Origin: Tropicibacter sp. R16_0
GTDB lineage: Bacteria > Pseudomonadota > Alphaproteobacteria > Rhodobacterales > Rhodobacteraceae
Length of the DNA stretch: 64,000 bases
Reading direction: 5' to 3'
NCBI RefSeq assembly: GCF_017743935.1
Contig: NZ_JAGHRE010000004.1
Coordinates: 1-64,000 of the forward strand
Both the position numbers and the translations under genes were made by a program. The notes below the pieces were generated by a model. It was not told the origin of the DNA. It did not search any database and saw only the letters and a program-made list of their open reading frames with translations. How positions within the stretch are numbered: the stretch's first letter is position 1; every line of letters begins with the position of its first letter. Positions 53,154 through 61,324 of this stretch are shown here, one piece after another.

Positions 53154-54233
53154 GTGGCGACACGGCGCGGATTTCTGGCAGGTCTGGCGGCCAGCAGCCT
53201 TTCCCCGCTTGCGGGTTGGGCCAGAGTTGGCGCGCCCGAGTTTCTGTCCGCGGCGCGGTCTTCCGACGGCTCATTTCATCTGTTTGGGCTGACCGGGCAG
53301 GGGGCGCCGGTGTTTCAGATCCCCCTCCCTGCGCGGGGCCATGCAGCAGCTGCGCACCCCGTGCGGGCCGAAGCAGTGGCCTTTGCCCGCAGGCCAGGGC
53401 GCTTTGGCATCGTCCTAAACTGCGAGACCGGCGAGGTTCTGGCCGAGCTTGATGCGCCAGAGGGGCGGCATTTCTATGGACATGGCGCCTTTTCTTCGGA
53501 TGGCGCGCTGCTGTTCACCACCGAGAATGACTACGACGCTGCCCAGGGTCTCGTTGGTGTTTGGGATGCGCGAACGTATCAAAGGCTGGGTGAGTTTTCC
53601 TCTGGTGGGATAGGGCCTCATGACATCCGTCTCATGCCGGATGGGGTGACGTTGGTCGTTGCCAACGGTGGTATCGAAACGCATCCCGACAGCGGCCGCG
53701 CCAAGTTGAACCTGCCGTTCATGCAGCCGAACCTTACCTATCTGTCGGTCGAGGGGGATGTGCTGGAGCAAGCGGAATTGGCGCCAGAAATGCACATGAA
53801 TTCGATCCGCCACTTGGATGTGCGCGCAGACGGCTTGGTGGGCTATGCCACCCAATGGCAGGGCAGCACGGCTGACAGCCCCTCGGTCATAGGCTTGCAC
53901 CGTCGTGGTGAGGCGCTCCGGCTTTTGAGCGCCACGCAAACGCAGGCGCGGTCGATGGATGGATATGGCGGCAGCGTTGCATTTCACCAAGAGGGAACGC
54001 GGATCGCCGTGTCGTCGCCGCGCGGTGGCCTGGTGCAACTGGCGGATGTTGCAACGGGGGCTGTAGTTGGACAGGTGGAAATGCCGGATGTTTGCGGTTT
54101 GGGTGTGTCTGGTGGGGCCTTGCGGGCGTCGACCGGAACAGGTGCGTTTTGGGCAGCAACGTCTACTCCCAAGGTTCTGAACCAGCAGCCTGTGGCGTGG
54201 GACAACCACCTGGTGCGGGTCAGTCCTGGTTGA
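53154..54233 (+). CDS. DUF1513 Tat-exported beta-propeller-like protein
   Basis: 359 aa starting GTG at 53154. The N-terminus 'TRRGFLAGLAASSLSPLAGWA' is a twin-arginine signal, so it is exported folded. The body is rich in beta strands with WD-like repeats ('FSSDGALLFTTENDYDAAQGLVGVWDARTYQRLGEF', 'GIGPHDIRLMPDGVTLVVANGGIETHPDSGRAKLNL'), consistent with a propeller. DUF1513 genes regularly end imelysin-DUF1111 iron clusters. Its biochemical role is unknown. It overlaps the convergent ion channel gene by 14 nt at the stops. Confidence 0.85.
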   Translation: MATRRGFLAGLAASSLSPLAGWARVGAPEFLSAARSSDGSFHLFGLTGQGAPVFQIPLPARGHAAAAHPVRAEAVAFARRPGRFGIVLNCETGEVLAELDAPEGRHFYGHGAFSSDGALLFTTENDYDAAQGLVGVWDARTYQRLGEFSSGGIGPHDIRLMPDGVTLVVANGGIETHPDSGRAKLNLPFMQPNLTYLSVEGDVLEQAELAPEMHMNSIRHLDVRADGLVGYATQWQGSTADSPSVIGLHRRGEALRLLSATQTQARSMDGYGGSVAFHQEGTRIAVSSPRGGLVQLADVATGAVVGQVEMPDVCGLGVSGGALRASTGTGAFWAATSTPKVLNQQPVAWDNHLVRVSPG

Positions 54234-54735
54234 AACGGCGTTGTGCCCGGTGGGAATAAATCCCCACGGCGGCAGAGACAAACAGGCCCAGCAGAATATA
54301 GCCTGTCACCGCCTCTGCCACGGCGACGCCCCGGCAAATGCCCGATGGATGCAGATCTCCGAAGCCGACGGTCGTGAAGGTAACGTACGAGAAGTAGAGC
54401 ACATCGGCCGCGTTCTTTGCGCCCACGACGCAGAGGTCATAGTACCCGAACGAGCCATAGACGGCGGCAAACAGAAATGGCACCACCTGGATGAAAGACA
54501 CCCCCATCAGCAACAGCTGATGGTGCGGGGACTTGATCCGCGTGGCGTAGATCCAGATCTGCGAGATCATCCAGACGGTGAGCCCGATTGTGGCCCAGGT
54601 GCCAATGGTGTTGCCCGCGGTATCTTCGTGCAGATGGGACAGCGCATAGAAGGCAGCTGAACTGACAACCACCAACCCTGCGGATCCAACCAAGGTTGAC
54701 CGCCACCATTCCAGGTTCATTTCTGGTTCAGTCAT
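54220..54735 (-). CDS. Two-pore-helix ion channel family protein (K+ channel type)
   Basis: 171 aa from ATG 54735 with GGGGTG upstream. Longer in-frame extension would run into the MITE-like repeat and is not believed. Four hydrophobic spans are at about residues 15-33, 44-65, 75-97 and 135-160. The pore loop 'YFSYVTFTTVGFGDLHP' carries TVGFGD (residues 122-127), which resembles the K+ channel selectivity filter TVGYGD/TVGFGD. It belongs to the Ion_trans_2 family of unknown selectivity. The end overlaps the DUF1513 gene. Confidence 0.85.
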   Translation of the reverse strand: MTEPEMNLEWWRSTLVGSAGLVVVSSAAFYALSHLHEDTAGNTIGTWATIGLTVWMISQIWIYATRIKSPHHQLLLMGVSFIQVVPFLFAAVYGSFGYYDLCVVGAKNAADVLYFSYVTFTTVGFGDLHPSGICRGVAVAEAVTGYILLGLFVSAAVGIYSHRAQRRFNQD

Positions 54736-54835
54736 TGTGCACCCCGCCGTGTAACGCGACTTTCGTACTGAAACATAACGGTTTTGTCCGGCTGAGAGAA
54801 CGCCAGAATTGTCGAAGATCATTTGTCCGATCGCA

Positions 54836-55047
54836 GGGGGCACTCCTGCCCGTCGTTGATGCTCCTTGCGGGACATCGCTCCCGTTTGCCAGAAAGAATT
54901 CGTGGGCCTCGTTACGCTCAGCGGTCTGCGTTTGTGGCGAAACAGCTGACCCAAGCGGAACCGCGCCGAGCGATAAGCGAGGCGCCCGGCCCAAGGCCGT
55001 TAGCGGTGCTGACGCAGTCAGGATCGCTCGGGTGCGGGAGCGCCCCC
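54836..55047. repeat. MITE-like dispersed repeat, copy B
   Basis: 212 nt with terminal inverted repeats GGGGGCACTCCTGC and GCGGGAGCGCCCCC (12 of 14 positions pair). It shares blocks such as 'CGGCCCAAGGCCGTT' and 'GGTGCTGACGCAGTCAGGA' with copy A at 37833-38077. It sits between the ion channel promoter and trhO. No gene is supported inside it. The remaining 54736-54835 holds the presumed promoter of the channel gene, without a clear motif. Confidence 0.75.
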
Positions 55048-55076
55048 GTCAACCATCACACTCTGCAGGGAGTGGT

Positions 55077-55994
55077 TCACTTCGGGTGCGGTGCCGCGCC
55101 CAGGTGCTCTTCGCCGCGTTCGCGGGACAGCAAGATCTGTTTCTGCCGCTCACGGAACCGGTTCTTGTCCGCCTCGGATGTTTCATGCACGCAGCGATGG
55201 CAGGACACGCCATGTTCGTACTCGGGGCGTTTCATGTCCTCGGGCAGGATCGGACGCCGACAGCCGTGGCACAAGGCATGCGGCCCTTCGACCAACCCGT
55301 GACCGACTGACACGCGATTGTCGAAGACAAAGCACTCACCCTCCCAAGTGCTGTCCTCGGCGGGCATTTCTTCCAGGTATCGCAGGATACCACCCTTGAG
55401 GTGATAGACATCCTCGACCCCCTGACCCAGCAGGTAGTTTGTCGACTTCTCGCAGCGAATTCCGCCCGTACAGAACATCGCCACGCGTTTGTTGTGAAAA
55501 CGATCCTTGTTTTCTTCCCACCACGCGGGAAACTCACCAAAGCTGGTTGTCTTTGGGTCGATGGCACCCTCGAATGTGCCAATCTCGACCTCATAGTCGT
55601 TGCGCGTGTCGATCACCACCACATCGTCCGAGCGGATCAGGTCGTTCCAGGCTTCGGGCTCGACATAGTTGCCGACGCGCGCCACCGGGTCGACATCCGG
55701 CTGGCCCATGGTCACGATCTCTTTCTTCAGGCGCACCTTCATCTTGCCGAACGGTGGATGGTCGCTGGAGGCTTCTTTCCATTCCAGACCTTCACAACCG
55801 GGCAAGGCGCGTACATGTGCCAGCACCGCATCAATGCCTGCGCGGGGGCCTGCGATGGTGCCGTTGATCCCTTCTTGCGCCAGCAAGAGCGTGCCTTTGA
55901 CGTCATTGGCCTGGCACAGTTCAAGGAGCGCAGGTTTGATGGCCGCGGGATTAGGGAATCGGGTGAAGTGATAGAGTGCTGCAATCGTGTACAT
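55077..55994 (-). CDS. trhO: tRNA uridine-34 hydroxylase TrhO (UPF0176, rhodanese domain)
   Basis: 305 aa. It catalyses the oxygen-dependent 5-hydroxylation of U34 in tRNA. An N-terminal acylphosphatase-like domain ('ALYHFTRFPNPAAIKPALLELC', 'EGINGTIAGPRAGIDAVLAHV') is followed by a rhodanese domain whose catalytic Cys is C175 in 'VAMFCTGGIRCEKSTNYLL'. The C-terminal 'CHGCRRP' and 'CHRC' pairs are the usual zinc-like motif. Normal length. It is divergent from pncA with a 172-nt gap. Confidence 0.95.
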   Translation of the reverse strand: MYTIAALYHFTRFPNPAAIKPALLELCQANDVKGTLLLAQEGINGTIAGPRAGIDAVLAHVRALPGCEGLEWKEASSDHPPFGKMKVRLKKEIVTMGQPDVDPVARVGNYVEPEAWNDLIRSDDVVVIDTRNDYEVEIGTFEGAIDPKTTSFGEFPAWWEENKDRFHNKRVAMFCTGGIRCEKSTNYLLGQGVEDVYHLKGGILRYLEEMPAEDSTWEGECFVFDNRVSVGHGLVEGPHALCHGCRRPILPEDMKRPEYEHGVSCHRCVHETSEADKNRFRERQKQILLSRERGEEHLGAAPHPK

Positions 55995-56062
55995 ATCAGG
56001 GCCTTAGAATCATGTTCCCGTGGGCGCAAGGGGCGCAAATGCCTTATTTCCATGGTCGAAAC

Positions 56063-56075
56063 CTGCAAATTGCAG
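56063..56075. promoter_or_regulatory. Palindrome in the trhO/pncA divergent region
   Basis: CTGCAA-A-TTGCAG, perfect 6-bp arms with a central A, lies 69 nt from the trhO ATG and 92 nt from the pncA ATG. It could be a regulator site. The regulator cannot be named. Confidence 0.3.
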
Positions 56076-56166
56076 ATATGTTTTCCGGTTTTGAGCAAGC
56101 GAGCCGTGGTTTGCAAAGCGCGGTCAGCGGGTTACACCAATGATCAAAGAGAATGGGAGAGAGCGA

Positions 56167-56760
56167 ATGAGCAATGCGCTGATCGTCATTGATGTGCAAA
56201 CCGACTTCTGCCCGGGCGGCGCGCTGGCCGTGGCCGAGGGGGATCAGATCGTGCCGGGCATCAACGCCATGATGGCAGATTTCGATGCGGTGATCCTGAC
56301 GCAGGATTGGCACCCTGCGGGGCATTCGTCTTTTGCCAGCTCGCACACTGGCAAAGCCCCGTTCGATATGGTCGAAATGCCCTATGGCCCGCAGGTTCTG
56401 TGGCCGGATCACTGTATACAAGGAACGGAAGGGGCCGCGTTTCACCCAGGCCTCGACACGTCCGGAGACCTGATCATCCGCAAGGGGTTCCGTTCTGGCG
56501 TCGACAGCTATTCCGCGTTCTTTGAGAATGACCAGACCACGCCAACAGGGCTCGAAGGGTACCTGAGGACACGCGGGATCACGCAGCTTACCATGGTAGG
56601 ATTGGCGCTGGATTTCTGTGTGCATTTCTCGGCTGTTGATGCCGCACGCCTTGGGTTTGAGGTCGCGGTGGATCGCACTCAGTGCCGGGCAATCGACATG
56701 GATGGCTCCTTGGCTGCGGCCGAAGCAGCGATGCGGGACGCGGGGGTGACGCTGATCTGA
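56167..56760 (+). CDS. pncA: Nicotinamidase PncA
   Basis: 197 aa from ATG 56167 (GGGAGAG upstream). It hydrolyses nicotinamide to nicotinic acid in NAD salvage. Catalytic triad D13 ('VQTDFCPGG'), K106 ('IIRKGFRSGVDSYSAFFEN') and C151 ('GLALDFCVHFSAVDA'). Metal ligands D47 and H49 ('QDWHPAGH') and H82 ('PDHCIQGTEG'). All key residues are present. It precedes a hybrid histidine kinase by 75 nt, then pncB, the next step of the pathway. Confidence 0.95.
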   Translation: MSNALIVIDVQTDFCPGGALAVAEGDQIVPGINAMMADFDAVILTQDWHPAGHSSFASSHTGKAPFDMVEMPYGPQVLWPDHCIQGTEGAAFHPGLDTSGDLIIRKGFRSGVDSYSAFFENDQTTPTGLEGYLRTRGITQLTMVGLALDFCVHFSAVDAARLGFEVAVDRTQCRAIDMDGSLAAAEAAMRDAGVTLI

Positions 56761-56835
56761 GCTAACGGTTGCACTTTCTTAACTGACGGGCCGTTAGGCT
56801 TGGGCCAATGGTGATCATTGTTCCAAGGGCCGGTC

Positions 56836-59055
56836 ATGCCTGAAAATGCCACGTCTGACGTGGGCCGTTTGGCCGCGTACGAGCGACAGTTCAGCCGCAG
56901 AGGGTTGCTGATGCGCTATGCGCGTGGGCGGGTGGCGAATTTTTCGTCACGCCAGATCATGACGTTGATCGGTGGGGTTGTTCTGGGCACCATGAACAGC
57001 CCGACGCAAGGCGCGATTGCCATATGTATTGCGCTCTTTGGTGAGGCGGTGGATTGCCTCTATTTGCGAAACGCGGATCGATTGATCGCCAAAGGGGTTT
57101 CGTTCCCCAGAATCCGCCTTGTCAGCACGCTCACAGCGGCCTTTCAAGCTGCGACGATTTCCGTCTGCGTCATCATGGCATGGTTGGGGCCGGTCACGGG
57201 CCTGTCCCCATTGTTTTCCGCGGCCTTCCTGGCAGGCGCCGCGATCAATGCGGGGTTGGTTCTGCCCTTTCACCGCCCTGCGGCAATTGCGCGGCTCACC
57301 ATCTATGCTGCCACAGCCTTTGCTTTGTTCGCCTATGACGCAATCACCAGTGACGTACACAGCTCTGCCCTGGTGATGAACACAGCCGGCGCGATCATGC
57401 TGACCTATATGGTCGTGCTATTTCTGCAGTTCGTTGTCCGCGGTTTTCATCGGCACAAGCATTCGATGTTCGAACTGACGGAAAAAGGACGCGAGCTGCT
57501 CAACAGCCGGAAAGAAGCTGAAAGGCTGTCGTTGGTTGCCCGGAACGCAAACGACAGCGTGATTGTCTCAGGTCCCAAGGGGGAAATCCTGTGGGTGAAT
57601 GATGCATTCAGTCGGATCACCGGATACTCAGCCGAAGAGGCGGTGGGTCGCAGCCCGGGCGAGCTGCTCAACAGTCCGGACACTGACCCAAAGGCGGTTG
57701 ATGATATTCGCGATGCCATTCTGAGCGGGCAGCCCTACCGGGGCGAGATCTTGAACAGAACAAAAGACGGTCGGGCAATCTGGGTTGAAACCAATCTGGT
57801 CCCGGTTCTGGATGACCATGGCCGGGTCGAGGTTGCGGTGGCTGTGGAGCGGGACATTACCCAGGCCAAGATCCACGCGCGTGAGATGGCAGCAGCACGC
57901 GAAGCGGCCGTTGAAGGGGCGCGGGCCAAGGCCGAATTCCTTGCGACCATGAGCCATGAGATCCGCACCCCCATGAACGGCGTCATCGGCATGACCGAGG
58001 TGCTGCTGGATACGCCCTTGACGCCAGAACAACGAGAATACACCGACACAATCCGAAGCTCGGCCCGGTCGTTGCTGACCATCATCAACGACATTCTGGA
58101 CTTGTCGAAACTTGACGCCCAAAAGGTGGTTCTCAGCCTCGTCGACTTTGATCTTGAGCGCTGTTTCGAGGAAACGCTCAGGCTGATGCGTCCGCAGGCA
58201 AACAGCAAGGGCCTGAAGCTTACCTTGGATGTGTCCGGCACGCTGCCGACAAAGGTCCACTCGGATGACGGACGGTTACGCCAGATCTTGATCAACTTAA
58301 TTGGCAACGCAATCAAGTTTACCGAAACGGGCGGGGTCACGGTCAAGCTGTCGGCGGATCGATGGGGCGACGGATATCTGCTGCACATTGATGTGGTCGA
58401 TACCGGGATCGGCATCCCGACCGAGAAGATTCAGCAGATATTCGAGCGGTTCTCGCAAGCAGACGCCGCGACCACGCGCCTTTATGGGGGCACGGGATTG
58501 GGGCTGACGATTTCACAAGAGCTGGTTCACATCATGGGTGGGCAGGTCCGGGCCGAATCCACCGAAGGGTCCGGCTCGCGCTTTTGTGTCGAATTGCCCG
58601 TGGGCCCGTGCGAAGACGTTGAAGACGGCAACGCCAACAGGGACGCCGACCCTGCATTGGAACTCAATCAGCTGGCCGGAAAGCGAATACTCGTGGCCGA
58701 AGACAATCGGGTCAACCGGATGTTGATGCGCAAGTTTCTGGCTGAAACGCCAGTCGAACTGATATTTGCGCATGACGGGCAACAGGCGATCGACTGTGTT
58801 CAGGAGGATCCACCCGATCTGATTTTCATGGATATGTCGATGCCATTGATGGGCGGGATCGAGGCAACTCAGAAAATTCGTGAAATGGCGTGCAAACAAC
58901 CGGCCATCGTGGCGCTGACCGCCAATGCGTTTGACAGCGACAAGGTGGCTTGTCGCCAGGCGGGAATGAATGATTTTCTCAGCAAACCGGTCCGCCGAGC
59001 CGACCTGTTGGCCTGCATGATGGCGCAACTTGCCAGAGGCGAAGGCGCAACGTAA
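56836..59055 (+). CDS. Membrane hybrid histidine kinase (PAS, HisKA, HATPase, receiver)
   Basis: 739 aa from ATG 56836 (AAGG 7 nt upstream). Domains: six hydrophobic spans at about residues 40-205, a PAS domain (230-345, 'GEILWVNDAFSRITGYSAEEAVGRSPGELLNS'), and HisKA with phospho-His H374 ('FLATMSHEIRTPMNGVIGM'). HATPase_c follows with 'INLIGNAIKFT', 'DTGIGIP' and 'GGTGLGLTIS'. The C-terminal receiver domain has phospho-Asp D666 ('DLIFMDMSMPL'), so signals relay inside the protein and then to an unknown phosphotransfer partner. No response regulator is adjacent. It lies between pncA and pncB, 62-75 nt from each, in the same direction. Confidence 0.9.
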   Translation: MPENATSDVGRLAAYERQFSRRGLLMRYARGRVANFSSRQIMTLIGGVVLGTMNSPTQGAIAICIALFGEAVDCLYLRNADRLIAKGVSFPRIRLVSTLTAAFQAATISVCVIMAWLGPVTGLSPLFSAAFLAGAAINAGLVLPFHRPAAIARLTIYAATAFALFAYDAITSDVHSSALVMNTAGAIMLTYMVVLFLQFVVRGFHRHKHSMFELTEKGRELLNSRKEAERLSLVARNANDSVIVSGPKGEILWVNDAFSRITGYSAEEAVGRSPGELLNSPDTDPKAVDDIRDAILSGQPYRGEILNRTKDGRAIWVETNLVPVLDDHGRVEVAVAVERDITQAKIHAREMAAAREAAVEGARAKAEFLATMSHEIRTPMNGVIGMTEVLLDTPLTPEQREYTDTIRSSARSLLTIINDILDLSKLDAQKVVLSLVDFDLERCFEETLRLMRPQANSKGLKLTLDVSGTLPTKVHSDDGRLRQILINLIGNAIKFTETGGVTVKLSADRWGDGYLLHIDVVDTGIGIPTEKIQQIFERFSQADAATTRLYGGTGLGLTISQELVHIMGGQVRAESTEGSGSRFCVELPVGPCEDVEDGNANRDADPALELNQLAGKRILVAEDNRVNRMLMRKFLAETPVELIFAHDGQQAIDCVQEDPPDLIFMDMSMPLMGGIEATQKIREMACKQPAIVALTANAFDSDKVACRQAGMNDFLSKPVRRADLLACMMAQLARGEGAT

Positions 59056-59117
59056 TCAAATTGCGTTGCCGGTGAACGTGGCGTATCCATGCTGGAGTCA
59101 AAGGACGAGGACTGCCC

Positions 59118-60407
59118 GTGGACATTGCTACACGCGTCTATAATCACAAGTGGAAAATCGACCCGATTGTCCGCTCGTTGATCGACACTGATTTCTACAA
59201 ACTGTTGATGTGCCAGTCGGTGTTCCGCAACCGTCCGGACACGGATGTCACTTTTTCGCTGATCAACCGCTCGACCCATATCCCGTTGGCCGATCTGATC
59301 GACGAGGGAGAGTTGCGCGAGCAGTTGGACCACATCCGGTCGCTTCGTCTGAGCCGGGGTGAAAGCACCTGGCTGCGCGGCAATACCTTCTACGGCAAGC
59401 GCCAGATGTTCCGCCCCGATTTCATGGAATGGTTCGAGGGGCTGCAATTGCCGCCCTACCATCTGGAGCGTAAGGGCGATCAGTATGAGCTGACGTTCGA
59501 GGGCAAGTGGCACGAAGTCATGCTGTGGGAAATCCCCGCCTTGGCGGTGTTGATGGAACTGCGTTCTCGGGCTGTCATCAACGACATGCGCCGGTTCGAG
59601 CTGCAGGTGCTCTATGCCCGCGCCATGACCCGTGTCTGGGAAAAGATCGAACGCTTGCGAGGCATCCAGGGCTTGAGCATCGCTGATTTCGGCACCCGTC
59701 GCCGCCACAGTTTCCTGTGGCAGGACTGGTGTGTGCAGGCCATGATGGAGGGGCTGGGCAGCAGCTTTACCGGCACGTCGAATTGCCTGATTGCCATGCG
59801 GCGTGAGGTCGAGGCGATCGGCACCAACGCGCATGAGCTGCCAATGGTCTATTCTGCCCTTGCCAAGGATGACACGGCGCTTGCGCAGGCGCCCTATGAC
59901 GTGTTGAGCGACTGGCATGACGAGCACGAAGGCAATCTGCGCATTATTCTGCCCGACACCTATGGGACCAAGGGTTTCTTGGATCACGCGCCCGATTGGC
60001 TGGCGGGGTGGACCGGTATTCGCATCGACAGCGGGGATCCCGCATCTGGGGCCGAAGTGGCGATCAACTGGTGGAATGAGCGTGGGGAAGACCCCAAGAC
60101 CAAGCGCGTGATCTTCTCGGACGGGCTGGACGTGCACAAGATCGCCGAGCTGCACAAGCAATTTGCCGGTCGCGTCAACGTCTCGTTTGGTTGGGGCACG
60201 CTGCTCACCAATGATTTTCGCGGTCTGGTGCCGGACGATGGCTTGGCGCCGTTTTCACTGGTCTGCAAGGCTGTGTCGGCCAACGGCAACCCGACGGTCA
60301 AACTGTCCGACAATCCGGAAAAGGCAATGGGACCAAAGGATCAGATCGAACGCTACAAACGCGTGTTCGGTGTCGGCAAACAAGAGGCGATCGAGGTGGT
60401 GGTCTAA
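59118..60407 (+). CDS. pncB: Nicotinate phosphoribosyltransferase PncB
   Basis: 429 aa starting GTG at 59118. It converts nicotinic acid and PRPP to nicotinate mononucleotide, the step after PncA. Family marks: 'SLIDTDFYKLLMCQSVFRNRPDTDVTFSLINRS' at the N-terminus, 'ELQVLYARAMTRVWEKIE', the active-site 'DFGTRRRHSFLWQDW', and 'GTSNCLIAM'. 'VIFSDGLDVHKIAELHKQFAGRVNVSFGWGTLLTNDF' supplies the phosphate-binding end. Its stop overlaps the convergent DMT transporter gene by 4 nt. Confidence 0.95.
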   Translation: MDIATRVYNHKWKIDPIVRSLIDTDFYKLLMCQSVFRNRPDTDVTFSLINRSTHIPLADLIDEGELREQLDHIRSLRLSRGESTWLRGNTFYGKRQMFRPDFMEWFEGLQLPPYHLERKGDQYELTFEGKWHEVMLWEIPALAVLMELRSRAVINDMRRFELQVLYARAMTRVWEKIERLRGIQGLSIADFGTRRRHSFLWQDWCVQAMMEGLGSSFTGTSNCLIAMRREVEAIGTNAHELPMVYSALAKDDTALAQAPYDVLSDWHDEHEGNLRIILPDTYGTKGFLDHAPDWLAGWTGIRIDSGDPASGAEVAINWWNERGEDPKTKRVIFSDGLDVHKIAELHKQFAGRVNVSFGWGTLLTNDFRGLVPDDGLAPFSLVCKAVSANGNPTVKLSDNPEKAMGPKDQIERYKRVFGVGKQEAIEVVV

Positions 60408-61324
60408 CGCTTCAACCGCCGCTCGCGCCACACCACCAACAGCCCGCCCACGACAATCAGGAGCGCACCGGGAAACAGATCGCCCCACGGTGCCTCGTCG
60501 AACACGAGCCAGCCTGCGACAAAGGCAATCGGGATTCCGAAATAGCTGAACGGGGCGAGGTTGCTTTGTTCCGTCATCCGGTAAGACACGACCAAGCACA
60601 GCACTGCAGTACCGCCAAACATGCCTATACCGATGACCCAAAAGAAATCCTGGGCACGTTCGATGGGGGAAAACCCGCCGACTACCGCGACCAGAACCAA
60701 AGAGCCGACAAGGGCAGACACTACGGAATATAGATTGATCAGCGGGCTGGGCACCTCAGGATCGAAGAGGCGCGCGGTGACACCGGCAATCGCATACAGA
60801 AATGCGGCCCCCACCGGGGCAATTGCGTTGACCGTGAAACTGTCGCTTCCCGGCTTCATGATCCAAATCACTCCGGAAAATCCGATCAGGACAGCGCTCC
60901 ACCTGGCCCATCCCACTTTTTCGCCCAAGATCGGCACGGCCAATGCCGTCAGGAAGAATGCGTTGGTGTAGGTGATGGTTGTCGCGGTGGCAAAGGCGAG
61001 CTTGCCGAGCGAGAAATAGTACAAAAACTGCGCAAAGGTGACGAAGACACCGCGCATCAGCCCAAGTTTCCATTGTCGCATTTTCAGCGGTCGCCCGCTT
61101 TGATGCCAGGCGCGCGAAGACCAGAGCGCGATGACGCTCGGAAAGATGCCAAAGAAGTTGCGATAAGCCGACAGTTCGGCGGCGGCATAACGGGGCGACA
61201 GGTATTTGATGATCAACCCCATGGCATCAAACAGGACCAGCGCCAGCAGCGACAGGGCAACCGCAAGGATCAGGTTGTCCTTGCGCGTGGTCGCTTCCAG
61301 CGGCGCGGTCGTGTTGTCAGCCAT
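60404..61324 (-). CDS. DMT superfamily (EamA) transporter
   Basis: 306-aa membrane exporter with ten hydrophobic spans in two EamA repeats. Typical segments: 'AELSAYRNFFGIFPSVIAL', 'ALTVPILGEKVGWARWSAVLIGFSGV', and 'LAPFSYFGIPIAFVAGWLVFDEAPWGDLFPGALLIVVGG'. The substrate of EamA carriers (amino acids, purines, others) cannot be read from sequence. ATG start. It is translationally coupled to the aldehyde dehydrogenase: the 3' end of the latter overlaps this start by 8 nt, so the pair forms an operon. Confidence 0.88.
   Translation of the reverse strand: MADNTTAPLEATTRKDNLILAVALSLLALVLFDAMGLIIKYLSPRYAAAELSAYRNFFGIFPSVIALWSSRAWHQSGRPLKMRQWKLGLMRGVFVTFAQFLYYFSLGKLAFATATTITYTNAFFLTALAVPILGEKVGWARWSAVLIGFSGVIWIMKPGSDSFTVNAIAPVGAAFLYAIAGVTARLFDPEVPSPLINLYSVVSALVGSLVLVAVVGGFSPIERAQDFFWVIGIGMFGGTAVLCLVVSYRMTEQSNLAPFSYFGIPIAFVAGWLVFDEAPWGDLFPGALLIVVGGLLVVWRERRLKR

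Noticed and set aside
54736-54954. N-terminal extension of the ion channel frame (up to 244 aa)
   Set aside because: The extra 73 residues are polar, run into repeat copy B and precede a normal start at 54735 that has a ribosome site.
56762-56797. CTAACGG...CCGTTAG dyad between pncA and the kinase gene
   Set aside because: The 7-bp arms are 22 nt apart with no T-tract, so neither a terminator nor an operator is supported.
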